This document shows, in pieces, positions 17,238-26,700 of a DNA stretch of 64,000 nucleotides. Made by a program: the position numbers and the translations under genes. How positions within the stretch are numbered: position 1 is the first letter of the stretch; each line of letters starts with the position of its first letter. Origin of the DNA: Bacteroidota bacterium (lineage in GTDB: Bacteria > Bacteroidota > Bacteroidia > B-17B0 > Aurantibacillaceae); NCBI GenBank assembly GCA_020403265.1, contig JADBXZ010000051.1, positions 62,001 through 126,000 of the forward strand. Direction: 5' to 3'. A model generated the notes under the pieces. The model made no database searches, was not told the origin of the DNA, and worked only from the letters and a program-made list of their open reading frames with translations.

Positions 17238-18944
17238 TCAGGATTTGTTTTGAATGAAATGGCTTTTCCAAGCACTACAAGCCCATTTGGCCATTTTGTC
17301 CTGATGTTTTCTAAGAATTACGGGCGTCCACTCAGTGTAATTTAATTCATCTTTACTCATTTTATAAGCTGATGATTTATACAAAGATAGTTTTTCTGCG
17401 AAAAGTTTATCACTTGCTTTTTTGTTTAATGTGTCTTCAAGTAAAGTGTAGTTACCAATTAAATATATGTATTCTTCTTGCTCGTCAGAAGGAAAAGAAG
17501 TTTCCCATTCGGAAGAAGGATTTTCAGGAAGTATATGTTCTATTGTAGACGTAGCGTCTTCGTACTGATTAGCTGTCCCAGCAATTGTATTTTCAAGTTC
17601 AACTAAAATGTACTTAACAAGGTTTTTGTTTCTTTTAGTACTAAGAAGTTTTGTCGAAAATGCTTGTGCAAAACTGTCGTCAGCCACATAAATTGGTTTT
17701 AAATTTTCTGATGCCTGAGATGCTTTAGTAATTTCTCCAGAAAATATTTTAATTGATAATTTATTAAACGAAATTTCAATTTCATTCGTATGTAAACCTG
17801 AAATAACATTGTATCGGAATGTAATCACGTTTAATTCATGTAAAAGTTTTGTAAATTCTTCTTCACTAAATTTCTGTTTTGCAACAAGCATTAAAGAATA
17901 CCAAGTTGAAACTCCAAAAAGGTTCATTGAACGTATAAACGATCGCTGTTCTTTATTCCACATTGGGTCAGCTGGGTTTTCAAAGGCTGAATATACTGGA
18001 GCCAATTGCTCTAATTCGTTAAGTAAATCAAAAACGTGTTTAGGAGTTTGAACTGTAATTTTTATAGCTCGATATAAATTCGAGATTCTTACAAGTTCAT
18101 ACCTCGAATTCCAATAATGTCTCAGAAATCTTGGTAAGTCAGATTTCCCTAAGAAGTCATTTATGCTTTGCCATCTCCGTTCTGTCTCTTCTAATTCAGA
18201 ACTACTTGATTCAAACGCCTTTGAAAACAAATAGTTTTTCAATAAATCGGATGGTGATAATTTAACTCCCCGCGCATTAAGCGTTTCAAAAACTTTATAC
18301 GCATTCAAATCGTCACTAACATTAATCGTTGTAAATATTAATGCATTGGAAATTTCATCATCAATTAATGTTGCAAGTTCTGTCCCAGATTTAGAAGTGA
18401 CTTTTGCTTTTAGCATTTGATAAAAATACTCGTATGCATCCCACAGTCTTTTCTGAGAAGGTTTTAACTTGCCAATAGCTGGCGGTTTTCTATGGCTTAG
18501 TAAATAGCTTTTGTAAAAGTCATCATTGTTTTTATTAAGAATTAATTTTGGAGTAATAGTGAGTTTAGAAGTAGAAAAATTTCCAAGAAACTTTTCTGTA
18601 AGCTTTCCAATACGAGTTTCATTATTCTCTTTATCAATTCCGATGTCGGCCCATTCTTTTAACAGTCTTATTGCGGAAAGACACAAAACACTTAATGTGG
18701 TAAATCTTTGTTGTCCGTCAATGATGAATGAAGTTTTAGTTTTGGAGCTGTCTTCTTGGAAAACTAAATACCCCATGTAATGGTATTTTTCTTTTGGTAA
18801 ATCAAGTATATCCATCCATAAGTCTTCCCAATATTCTTTTTCCCAAGAATAATCTCTTTGGTAAGGAGGTACATAAAAAGTTCGACCATTTGAAATTAAT
18901 TCATTATATGAAGCTGTCCCTGTATTTAGAAGTAGTGTTGCCAT
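17238..18944 (-). CDS. DUF262/DUF1524 protein, GmrSD-like restriction endonuclease family
   Basis: Stand-alone protein joining the two halves found in type IV restriction enzymes such as GmrSD: an N-terminal ParB-like DUF262 nucleotidase and a C-terminal DUF1524 HNH-type nuclease. DUF262 is shown by FYVPPYQRDYSWEKEYWEDL near residues 23-42 and the signature FIIDGQQRFTTLSVL near 73. DUF1524 is shown by TIEHILPENPSSEW, then LIGNYTLLEDTLNKKASD and YKSSAYKM, which hold the conserved His, Asn and Lys positions. The length of 568 aa is typical for the fused form. Relatives cut modified phage DNA; a defence role here is inference. It sits inside the island, immediately followed by attC-like module A and lacking any methylase partner. 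Confidence 0.88.
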   Translation of the reverse strand: MATLLLNTGTASYNELISNGRTFYVPPYQRDYSWEKEYWEDLWMDILDLPKEKYHYMGYLVFQEDSSKTKTSFIIDGQQRFTTLSVLCLSAIRLLKEWADIGIDKENNETRIGKLTEKFLGNFSTSKLTITPKLILNKNNDDFYKSYLLSHRKPPAIGKLKPSQKRLWDAYEYFYQMLKAKVTSKSGTELATLIDDEISNALIFTTINVSDDLNAYKVFETLNARGVKLSPSDLLKNYLFSKAFESSSSELEETERRWQSINDFLGKSDLPRFLRHYWNSRYELVRISNLYRAIKITVQTPKHVFDLLNELEQLAPVYSAFENPADPMWNKEQRSFIRSMNLFGVSTWYSLMLVAKQKFSEEEFTKLLHELNVITFRYNVISGLHTNEIEISFNKLSIKIFSGEITKASQASENLKPIYVADDSFAQAFSTKLLSTKRNKNLVKYILVELENTIAGTANQYEDATSTIEHILPENPSSEWETSFPSDEQEEYIYLIGNYTLLEDTLNKKASDKLFAEKLSLYKSSAYKMSKDELNYTEWTPVILRKHQDKMAKWACSAWKSHFIQNKS

Positions 18945-19088
18945 TCATTAAAATTTGTCAATGTAATAATACGATTTTTTTGTCATTGGGCAAGTCGATT
19001 GGTCGGGTCGAAATGTCTAAATGTGATGACTTTAAGCTACTTGTCTAACCTGATTTTGTCTCGAAGAAGTCGTCCTGGCGCATTACAG

Positions 19089-19244
19089 TTAACGTTTGGC
19101 ATTATATGCTTTTGCTTTTAGCTCGTCAGCATAACGATGATGTAACTTAATGTACGGCGAAATAAGAATGAGTTTATAGTCAGCGTTTTTAAATATTTTT
19201 CCTATTTCGGAATTAAGCTCGTTGCCTTCTAAGAATTTTGCCAT
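19089..19244 (-). pseudogene. Truncated phospholipase D-like protein (N-terminal 51 codons)
   Basis: The sequence MAKFLEGNELNSEIGKIF followed by KLILISPYIKLHHRYADELK matches the N-terminus of PLD-like nuclease/phospholipase proteins, which normally continue for another 100-200 residues with HxK motifs. Here the frame ends after 51 codons, within the boundary-like sequence AATGCCAAACGTTAAC. ATG at 19244 is chosen because family proteins start MAKFL. Neither HKD motif is present, so an active product is not expected. Confidence 0.65.
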
Positions 19245-19309
19245 GTCTGAATGTTTATTTGTCAAATATAAGTTTTTTGTCTTACGGAATTGTCCGCCCA
19301 CTTACCCAT

Positions 19310-19490
19310 AACGGTTTGCAAATTTGACTTGTGCGGTTTTCGAAGTATCATGTGTCTATAATGACAAAACTGTATATCGAAGATAATTGTTTTTTGCGGC
19401 GCCGCCAAAAATGTCCGCGAAGCGACCGCCTATCCCGGCGCGCGCCGCGCTACCTCGTCCCCCGCATAAGGCAAATGTGCTGTTATGCGC
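19310..19490. repeat. attC-like / cassette-boundary module B
   Basis: A ~180-base structure with inverted ends: CATAACGGTTTGCAAATTTG on the left, and on the right the complement of CATAACAGCACATTTGCC (ending GTTATG). So an outer CATAAC and an inner GCAAATTTG/GCACATTTG pair recur on both arms, as in R and L boxes of attC sites. The middle is unusually GC-rich (hairpin GGCGCGCGCC) and carries the core TGTCCGCGAAGCGACC at 19412-19427, identical to module A. AACGGTTTG starts both modules. Confidence 0.4.
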
Positions 19491-19568
19491 TGGGTTTGTG
19501 TCCACTTGCATTAAATATAAGCGGTCGAACTATAATATCCGACCGTCAGATATTTTTGATTAGCAAAA

Positions 19569-19923
19569 TTAGTCAGTGAGGTTAAAAGTGTTTTTTACTT
19601 CGTTATATTCTGCATAATTTACATTTGGATTAGCTGCTCTTTGCGATGCTTTAATAACAACCACTCTAAAAAAGTGTTATGTAGCAAACGTAAATGCGGG
19701 AGTATATTGTCCGAAGCCAGGCTTTTGAGCATAAATAAATAAAGTTGCACCCGCAATTTTTGACCAAAAGTAGGCTACAGGAGATGAAGTTCCGTTATAC
19801 AAAGTAAATGGTGTTTGTACCAACTAGTTTGAATTTGCTGGGTCTTTGAAGTACGTAATAACAGCATCGCCGCCGGTATAATTATTTACAGTTAAAAGCG
19901 GAAACGAAACCGAAGAAGATGTT
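19569..19923 (-). pseudogene. Decayed C-terminal part of a hypothetical secreted protein
   Basis: On the reverse strand a reading frame gives TGGDAVITYFKDPANSN, an in-frame TAG, then PFTLYNGTSSPVAYFWSKIA and FTFAT, then TAA. After a frame shift it continues FRVVVIKASQRAANPNVNYA and ends NTFNLTD. The pattern (YTG.., TLYNG.., then RVVVI..NVNYAEYNEV near the end) is like short Bacteroidota proteins whose C-terminus ends in a VNxxxYxEVKxxFNL-type motif. One stop codon and one frameshift within ~115 codons show that it is broken. Its 5' part is replaced by the clpC fragment. Confidence 0.6.
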
Positions 19924-20112
19924 CCGATAAAACGCGCTATCCAGACGTATTTGGAGGATCCAATGGCAGAAGAGATGATCAAGAATAACCTGACCGAAGG
20001 TGATGGGATCGAAGTGGATTAAGATAAGGAGAAAAGTGAGATGATCGTAAATACGATCAAACCAAAAGAAGCACTAAAAAAGGAAAGAAAGAAGATAAAG
20101 GATAAAGATTAA
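19924..20112 (+). pseudogene. 3'-end fragment of clpC (Clp ATPase)
   Basis: The plus strand reads PIKRAIQTYLEDPMAEEMI, then KNNLTEGDGIEVD, stop, DKEKSEMIV and a Lys-rich tail ending KKIKDKD. This is the C-terminal tip of a ClpC-type AAA+ unfoldase (PLKRAIQ.YIEDPLAEE in typical members). There is no start and no upstream gene, and an in-frame TAA lies at 20020-20022. The fragment joins the end of an unrelated decayed gene on the other strand and still carries its own terminator, so it is a translocated gene end. Confidence 0.75.
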
Positions 20113-20117
20113 TTCAT

Positions 20118-20149
20118 AAAAAAGCCTGGAAAAATTTCGGGGCTTTTTT
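20118..20149 (+). terminator. Rho-independent terminator of the clpC fragment
   Basis: Arms AAAAAAGCC (20118-20126) and GGCTTTTTT (20141-20149) surround a 14-base loop, five bases after the clpC stop codon. The T-run on the plus strand follows directly. It also faces the lipoprotein gene that ends at 20171. Confidence 0.75.
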
Positions 20150-20170
20150 GTTATGGCAACTTAAAATTCT

Positions 20171-20953
20171 TTAAGGCTTAATTTTAATATGCTTATTGTA
20201 TTGAGCTTCCCTCGAAAAGGAGTAAGCTTTTGAAGAATAAATTATTCCTTGTTTATTCTCAAGATTAATACTAATTACACCATTGGTTGATGTAGGTAAT
20301 GAGGCAAGATCAGCAGGGGTAACAGTAATTACATTATTTCCGGCGATCAAGGCTTTTTCAGTTGTACCTAAAGTTGTGTTAATGGAAGCAAATACTTTAA
20401 AGTATGCTCCAGTGAAATTGGAAACGTTTGAAATGGTTGCAGAAAATCCTGTGCTTAAACTGATACTATCCGGTAAAATACTGGCCACAACAAAACTTGG
20501 TGATGCTACTGAATGCGTCATTGAAAAAGTTCCGATGCCATTGGCCCCATTAACAGACCATGTAGCACTGGCCATATTTGGATAATTATAATCAGTGTAA
20601 TATGAAAGTATTGGTGTATATGTAAGCGTATCTGCATTTAAATAAACCTTATTCACTTTAACGGATGACGTTGAATTCATAAAAGCTTGTGCTGAACTAG
20701 TGAAATATGCTGCCCCCCCATAATATGTATAAGGCGAACCACCAACTTGTATGGAAGTATAAGATCCACAAGTGAAAATGCCATAGAATTGTGTAGCATT
20801 TGTTAAACTGCCATCCGCAGGTGGCGTTGACGTATTATTAGTTGTATTATTTGGAGTCGTGTTCATATCTTTTTTACATGAGGTAAAGATTAAACCTAAA
20901 GTCAACCCTAATCCTGCGAAAACTGTCGTCATTGTTTTGATTTGTTTTTTCAT
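20171..20953 (-). CDS. Hypothetical lipoprotein
   Basis: No family recognised. The N-terminus MKKQIKTMTTVFAGLGLTLG with lipobox LIFTSC (cysteine ~26) marks an exported lipoprotein. A KKD and Asn/Thr/Pro-rich linker follows (TTPNNTTNNTSTPP). The ~210-residue body is rich in Ser, Thr, Tyr and Asn (YYTDYNYPNMASATWSVNG) and ends basic (KHIKIKP). It looks like a beta-rich surface protein. The reading frame is intact, unlike its neighbours in the island. It lies between the clpC terminator and the aconitase end. Confidence 0.65.
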   Translation of the reverse strand: MKKQIKTMTTVFAGLGLTLGLIFTSCKKDMNTTPNNTTNNTSTPPADGSLTNATQFYGIFTCGSYTSIQVGGSPYTYYGGAAYFTSSAQAFMNSTSSVKVNKVYLNADTLTYTPILSYYTDYNYPNMASATWSVNGANGIGTFSMTHSVASPSFVVASILPDSISLSTGFSATISNVSNFTGAYFKVFASINTTLGTTEKALIAGNNVITVTPADLASLPTSTNGVISINLENKQGIIYSSKAYSFSREAQYNKHIKIKP

Positions 20954-21222
20954 AACTATATCGGTTTTAAGTGTTTCTTAATTAATTCAATAGTGGCTAT
21001 GTCAATGTCGTGATGAATTTCGGTCGCAGAGCTGTGTCTGCCTTGTCCGATATGTCGTCTAACCTTGCGCATAACTAATATATACAAGCAACTTCCGTAA
21101 CACTATCATGTTATATTAACAAGATTGGTGCAAGTTTTTAGCTCTAATATAATCTAAATATATCAAAAAATTTGTTATAATTTACATACAAAACCTTTTC
21201 TTAGCAAGGGTTTCCCAAACAA
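20954..21222. other. Intergenic stretch at the right side of the island
   Basis: About 270 bases without a gene. It contains GCGCATAAC at 21069-21077 preceded by GTCTAACCTT. The reverse of this (GTTATGCGC) is the right end of module B, so it may be another boundary remnant. The remainder is AT-rich and must hold the promoter of the lipoprotein gene; no clear box was identified. Confidence 0.35.
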
Positions 21223-21250
21223 AAAACCCACTTAAAAATAAGTGGGTTTT
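21223..21250 (-). terminator. Terminator of acn
   Basis: Perfect 11-base arms (AAAACCCACTT / AAGTGGGTTTT) with a 6-base loop, 24 bases beyond the aconitase stop codon. T-runs on both sides make it plausible in both directions. Confidence 0.85.
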
Positions 21251-21274
21251 ATTTTTTCTATTAAAAAAGTATCA

Positions 21275-21344
21275 TTACGCCTTTACACTGGCTCTAATAA
21301 TATTTAGCGCACCACCTGCTTTAAACCACTCAATTTGTTGAGCG
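21275..21344 (-). repeat. Right copy of the 70-bp direct repeat (3' end of acn)
   Basis: The last 70 bases of the intact aconitase gene including its stop codon. It matches 16915-16984 at 65 of 70 positions in the same orientation. It would correspond to one attachment-like end of the 4.36-kb island if the insertion reading is right. Confidence 0.8.
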
Positions 21345-23542
21345 TTGTAGCTATGGTTTACTTTAAATTCTTCTCTACTGCCGTCAGCATGCGTTAAAGC
21401 TACTGTTAATTGTACACCTGGTGCAAAGCTGGTTAAGCCTAATACATCAATTGTATCGTCTTCTTTAATTTTATTGTAATCATTTGCATCGGCAAAAGTA
21501 AGCCCCAACATTCCTTGCTTCTTTAAGTTGGTTTCGTGGATACGGGCAAATGATTTTACTAAAACAACCTTAACTCCTAAATGGCGAGGCTCCATGGCAG
21601 CATGCTCACGTGATGATCCTTCACCGTAGTTTTCATCACCTACCACGATACTGCCTATTCCTTTGGCTTTGTACTGACGTTGTACTTTAGGCACGCCTTC
21701 GTAAGCTCCGGTTAATTGATTTTTTACTGAATCTGTTTTATCATTAAATGCGTTTACCGCACCAATTAACATGTTATCAGAAATGTTATCTAAATGTCCG
21801 CGGAATTTTAACCATGGTCCTGCCATTGAGATATGGTCGGTTGTACATTTTCCTTTGGCTTTAATTAATAATTTTAATCCTTTAAAATCAACGCCATCCC
21901 ACGCAGCAAAAGGATCTAATAATTGTAAACGTTTACTGGTAGGTTCTACTAAAACCTTTACATTGCTTCCATCAACAGCCGGAGCCTGGTAACCGGCATC
22001 TTCCACATCAAATCCTTTGGTTGGTAATTCATCACCAAACGGCGGATCTAATTTTACTTTCTCACCTTTCTCATTTGTCAGGTAATCTGTAATCGGGTTA
22101 AAACTTAAATCACCGGCAATAGCCAATGCTGTTACTAATTCCGGACTCGTTACAAATGCAAACGTATTCGGATTTCCATCTGCACGTTTTGCAAAGTTTC
22201 TGTTAAAAGAATGAACAATCGTATTTTTTTCTTGCTTCTCTGCACCCACACGATCCCACATACCAATACAAGGTCCGCAAGCGTTTGTAAACACAGTAGC
22301 ACCCACCTCATCAAATACTTTTAAAAATCCATCGCGCTCAATAGTATAACGAATTTGCTCAGAACCCGGGTTAATCATGAATTCAGCTTTAGATTTTAAA
22401 TTCTTGGCTGATACCTGTTTTGCTAAACTAACGGCACGCGAAATATCTTCGTAACTTGAGTTTGTACAACTTCCAATTAAACCTGCTTCAACTTTTAAAG
22501 GCCAGCCGTTTTTAACTGCTTCTTCTTTCAATTTTGAAATTGGTGTTGCCAAATCCGGGGTAAAAGGGCCATTCACATGCGGCTCTAGTTCAGATAAATT
22601 AATTTCAATAACCTCATCAAAGTATTTGCTTGGATTAGCATATACTTCTGCATCTCCGGTTAAGTGTTCTCTAATGCCATCTGCCAAAGCAGCTACATCG
22701 GCACGTCCGGTTGCTTTTAAATAACGACTCATTGAATCATCGTATCCAAAAGTAGAGGTAGTTGCACCAACTTCGGCACCCATGTTGCAAATGGTACCTT
22801 TACCTGTACAGCTCAATGAAATTGCACCTTCGCCAAAATACTCGATTATTTTGTCGGTACCGCCTTTTACAGTTAAAATTCCGGCAACTTTTAAGATAAC
22901 GTCCTTTGCACTTGTCCAGCCATTTAATTTACCGGTTAATTTTACCCCAATTAATTTTGGCATTTTAAGTTCCCATGGTAACCCGGCCATTACATCACAG
23001 GCATCAGCTCCACCAACACCAATGGCTATCATACCCAAACCACCTGCGTTAACTGTGTGAGAGTCTGTACCAATCATCATCCCGCCTGGGAATGCATAGT
23101 TTTCTAAAACAATTTGGTGAATAATCCCTGCACCCGGTTTCCAAAATCCGATGCCATATTTATTTGAAACAGAAGCTAAGAAATTAAATACCTCTTCACT
23201 TTCTGTGTTTGCTCGTTTTAAATCTTCTTTTGCGCCAACTTTAGCTTGAATTAAGTGATCACAATGCACTGAAGATGGCACTGCCACTTTAGGGCGACCG
23301 GCTTGCATGAATTGTAATAAGGCCATTTGAGCCGTGGCATCTTGCATAGCCACGCGATCCGGATTAAAATCAACATAATCTTTTCCACGTGCATAATCTT
23401 TTACCTGAAAAGATGCATCTAAATGTGAATAAAGAATTTTTTCTGCTAATGTTAAAGGTTTACCTAAAGTTTTACGCGCTGCTTCAATGCGAGCCGGCAT
23501 ATTCGCGTAAACTTTTTTAATCATTTCAATGTCGAAAGCCAT
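21275..23542 (-). CDS. acn: Aconitate hydratase
   Basis: TCA-cycle enzyme interconverting citrate and isocitrate with a [4Fe-4S] cluster. The cluster cysteines are visible in [13 protein letters not shown] near residue 357 and in [13 protein letters not shown] near 419-425. The N-terminal part carries HCDHLIQA and [13 protein letters not shown]. The C-terminal swivel domain has [31 protein letters not shown]. The length of 755 aa matches mitochondrial-type aconitases, common in Bacteroidota. ATG at 23542 follows a -7 box at 23567-23574. The stop codon is followed by a strong terminator. The final 70 bases recur at 16915-16984, making this gene end a candidate insertion site. Confidence 0.97.
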   Translation of the reverse strand: MAFDIEMIKKVYANMPARIEAARKTLGKPLTLAEKILYSHLDASFQVKDYARGKDYVDFNPDRVAMQDATAQMALLQFMQAGRPKVAVPSSVHCDHLIQAKVGAKEDLKRANTESEEVFNFLASVSNKYGIGFWKPGAGIIHQIVLENYAFPGGMMIGTDSHTVNAGGLGMIAIGVGGADACDVMAGLPWELKMPKLIGVKLTGKLNGWTSAKDVILKVAGILTVKGGTDKIIEYFGEGAISLSCTGKGTICNMGAEVGATTSTFGYDDSMSRYLKATGRADVAALADGIREHLTGDAEVYANPSKYFDEVIEINLSELEPHVNGPFTPDLATPISKLKEEAVKNGWPLKVEAGLIGSCTNSSYEDISRAVSLAKQVSAKNLKSKAEFMINPGSEQIRYTIERDGFLKVFDEVGATVFTNACGPCIGMWDRVGAEKQEKNTIVHSFNRNFAKRADGNPNTFAFVTSPELVTALAIAGDLSFNPITDYLTNEKGEKVKLDPPFGDELPTKGFDVEDAGYQAPAVDGSNVKVLVEPTSKRLQLLDPFAAWDGVDFKGLKLLIKAKGKCTTDHISMAGPWLKFRGHLDNISDNMLIGAVNAFNDKTDSVKNQLTGAYEGVPKVQRQYKAKGIGSIVVGDENYGEGSSREHAAMEPRHLGVKVVLVKSFARIHETNLKKQGMLGLTFADANDYNKIKEDDTIDVLGLTSFAPGVQLTVALTHADGSREEFKVNHSYNAQQIEWFKAGGALNIIRASVKA

Positions 23543-23566
23543 AATGTTTAAATATTAAATTAAAAT

Positions 23567-23574
23567 CAAAAATA
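23567..23574 (-). promoter_or_regulatory. Probable -7 box of acn promoter
   Basis: On the minus strand TATTTTTG fits the Bacteroidota -7 consensus TAnnTTTG and lies 25 bases upstream of the acn start codon. No well-spaced -33 TTG was found. Confidence 0.45.
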
Positions 23575-23680
23575 GAAGCACCTAAGTTATTACTAATATC
23601 TTAAAAATCAAAAGAAGAGGGGCTATTTTTTATATGTCAACATTAATTAACACTTGATTGAATTTATAAAACATAAAAAT

Positions 23681-23688
23681 TATATTTA
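23681..23688 (+). promoter_or_regulatory. Probable promoter of the sensor phosphatase gene
   Basis: TATATTTA resembles TAnnTTTG (last base differs). A TTG about 20 bases upstream (23658-23660) fits the -33 element. It lies 17 bases before ATG at 23705 and inside the longer open frame, which supports the later start. Confidence 0.45.
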
Positions 23689-23704
23689 CACTTATTTAAC
23701 TTGT

Positions 23705-26700
23705 ATGCTTCATTATCGACTTTTGCTCTTAGTTCCCTTTTTTCTTTTTTTATCCTATAGCAAAGGCCAAACCATAGTTCAGGCAGGTAAAGAACATAAT
23801 TTTACGCGTTACAGCGTAGAAGATGGATTACTTGATAACAATGTTTTTAAGGTATACCAATGCAGCAAAGGTTATATATGGGCATGTACACCAAAGGGGG
23901 TAAGTAGGTTTGACGGGATAAACTTTAAAAATTACACCAAAAAAGAAGGCCTCTCCAGTTCACTCGTTTTTTCAGTGTGTGAAGATAATAACGGGGGGAT
24001 ATGGTTCGGCACCGGTAAGGGTTTGTGCGCGCTTATCAACAATAAAATAATACGTTTCGACAGCGCTTTTAAATTCCCACAATGGGCTATTCGTTCTATT
24101 TCAAAATTCGAAGACGGTACGCTCTGGCTCTCAGAAAATAACCATATCATTCACATTAACCCCAATAATTTAAAAAATCCATTAATTAAAGTTTACAAAC
24201 CTTATTTGAAAGTTGAGCAAGTGATGTTTAGAGATGTATGGAAAAACAAAAAGGGTGAACTGGTTGCTGGCTGTGAACATGGTTGTTTTTACATTAAAAA
24301 CGATTCGTTGATAAGGTATAACGATCTCAATACTGCTGCCTATCAAATGGTTGAATTGCCAAATGGTGTAGAATGGTTTAATGCGTGGTTACAACCAATA
24401 CGCACTTACAAAAATGGTGCTTTTACAGGTAACATTGATTTGGGAAGCGGCACGTTAGGAATGATCAAAGATCAAAAAAATAACGTTTGGATAGCGACTT
24501 GGGAAAGAGGTTTATTTAAATACGACGGAACTAAATTTATCAACTATTCGAGCAAAGAAGGCTTATCATTTAATACATTTTGGGGAGCATACGAAGATCA
24601 TCAACAAAACTTGTGGTTTAGTAGTTGGGGTAATGGATTGTTTAAATATTCTAATGAGTGTTTTACCCGAATAACAGAAAAAGCCGGCTTGCCGAGTAAC
24701 AATATCTTAAGTGCCATAAAAGGGCTGGATGGTAAAATTTGGGTTGCAACAGATATTGCTGTTAGCTGCATAGACCCATCATCGGGTAAAATGACACATT
24801 TTACAGAATGCAATGGTAAAAAATTAGTTCAAATTGTTAAACTTGGTGCGCACCCCAATGGAAATGAAATTTGGTGTTTAGGTTATTTAGGAAAAGGCTA
24901 CAAAATAACATCAAATAAAATTAGTGAGGTAGATAGTTTGGCGGGCTTTGATGTGTTTTTTGAAAAGGACGGAACAGCCTTTATTGGAACAGATGATCGT
25001 GGGTTGTTAATTCAAAAAAATAACGACCGCCAAATTTACAACACCAAATTTGCAGGTTTTGCGCGCACTGCCGTATTGTATAGAGATAGCAAAAATGCAA
25101 CCTGGTTGCTGAGTCAAATGAGAGGGATTTGTTTGTATAAAAATAACCGGGTTGAATTTTTCTCAGCTAAAAACGGTTTTTTTAACGAAGGTGCATCAGC
25201 AATTAAACAAGATGATAAAGGTCACTATTGGGTATCAATAAACAACCGTGGCTTGTATCAATTTGATTTTGATAATAACAAGTTTACGTTTTTGGATTCT
25301 ATCACTGTAACTGAAAACCCACTCCTCAATGATGTGACTTCGATTATTATTCAGGATAAGAAGATTTACTTGGGAACATCAAAAGCCATGATAAGTTATT
25401 CCATGCAGCATAATCAGAATTGGAAAAGTACTTTAAAAATTTACGGTAAAGAGCATGGTTTATTTGGTATTGGCTGTCTGCTTCAATTTGTTGATCAAAA
25501 CAAACACATTTGGGTTATTACAGATAAAGGACTTTACTGTTATCAGCCTGAGTTGGATTTAATTAATACACAAGAAACAAAAACACAAATCAATGAAATC
25601 AAATTATTTTTCAATAAGATAAACTGGGAAAATTATTGTGAATCACTAAATGAAAATGGATTGCCTGTTAATTTAAAATTACCATACCATAAAAATCACT
25701 TAACCTTTAGTTTTAATGGTATCAATTTAGTTGCGCCTTCTAAAGTTCTTTATAAATATAAATTATTAGGAATAGAAAATGATTGGTCGCCACCAACTTC
25801 AAAAACAGAAGCTGATTATTCTAATATACCGCCCGGAAACTACACCTTTATGGTGCAAAGTTGTAACAATGATGGTTTATGGAACAAAACACCTGAAGCC
25901 TTTTCATTTGCGATTACCCCGCCGTTTTGGAAAACAACTTGGTTTGTTATACTATGTTTGATTACCATGATACTTCTTGTTTTCTGGTTTATCAAGAGCC
26001 GAGAAAAAAAATTACAAAGGCAAAATCACTTACTGGAAGAAAAAGTTCAGCAACGAACCTTTGAATTAAAGGATGCGCTCAGTCAAATTGAAGAAAAAAA
26101 CAAAGAAATAACGGACAGTATTAATTATGCCAAAAGAATTCAATCGGCTTATTTACCGGATGAACGTATTTTTCATTTCATGTTTCCTGAAGCCTTTTTG
26201 TATTTTAAACCAAAGGATATAGTGAGTGGCGATTTCTATTGGTTTTATAGATTCAAAAAAGAAAGCAGCGATGATTATATTAAATTTTGTGCAGTTGCCG
26301 ACTGTACTGGTCATGGCGTACCCGGTGCTTTAATGAGTGTAATATGTTGTAATGCCTTAAACGAAGTAGTTGTTAATAATAAGTTTCATAATACTGACGA
26401 CATTTTAAATGAAACAAGAAAAATAGTGAAGCAAAACTTAAAAAGTACCGGAAGTGGCCAAAAAGACGGCATGGACATTGCCCTTATTAAACTAGATATG
26501 GAAACCGGGGATCTTTCTTTCTCCGGGGCAAATAATCCGGCATGGATACTCCAAAACAATCAGTTAATTAAATTGAAGGCAGATAAACAACCGATTGGTA
26601 TGCATGAGAATGAACAAGCATTTAAAGCAAATCAATTAAAATTAACAAAAGGAGATAAAATATATCTTTTTAGTGATGGTTATGCGGACCAATTCGGTGG

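Noticed and set aside
17018-17345. Overlapping reading frames of 85 and 95 codons on both strands
   Set aside because: They lie within attC-like module A and its flanks, with no family similarity or start signals; chance frames in repeat DNA.
17037-19490. Canonical class 1 integron attC sites
   Set aside because: End heptamers GTTAGCT and GTTATGC do not match GTTRRRY and there is no integrase; kept only as attC-like modules.
19331-19579. 82-codon reading frame
   Set aside because: Covers module B; composition follows the GC-rich hairpin rather than a protein.
20954-21222. tRNA or small RNA gene as true integration target
   Set aside because: No cloverleaf or other recognisable RNA structure was found in this gap.
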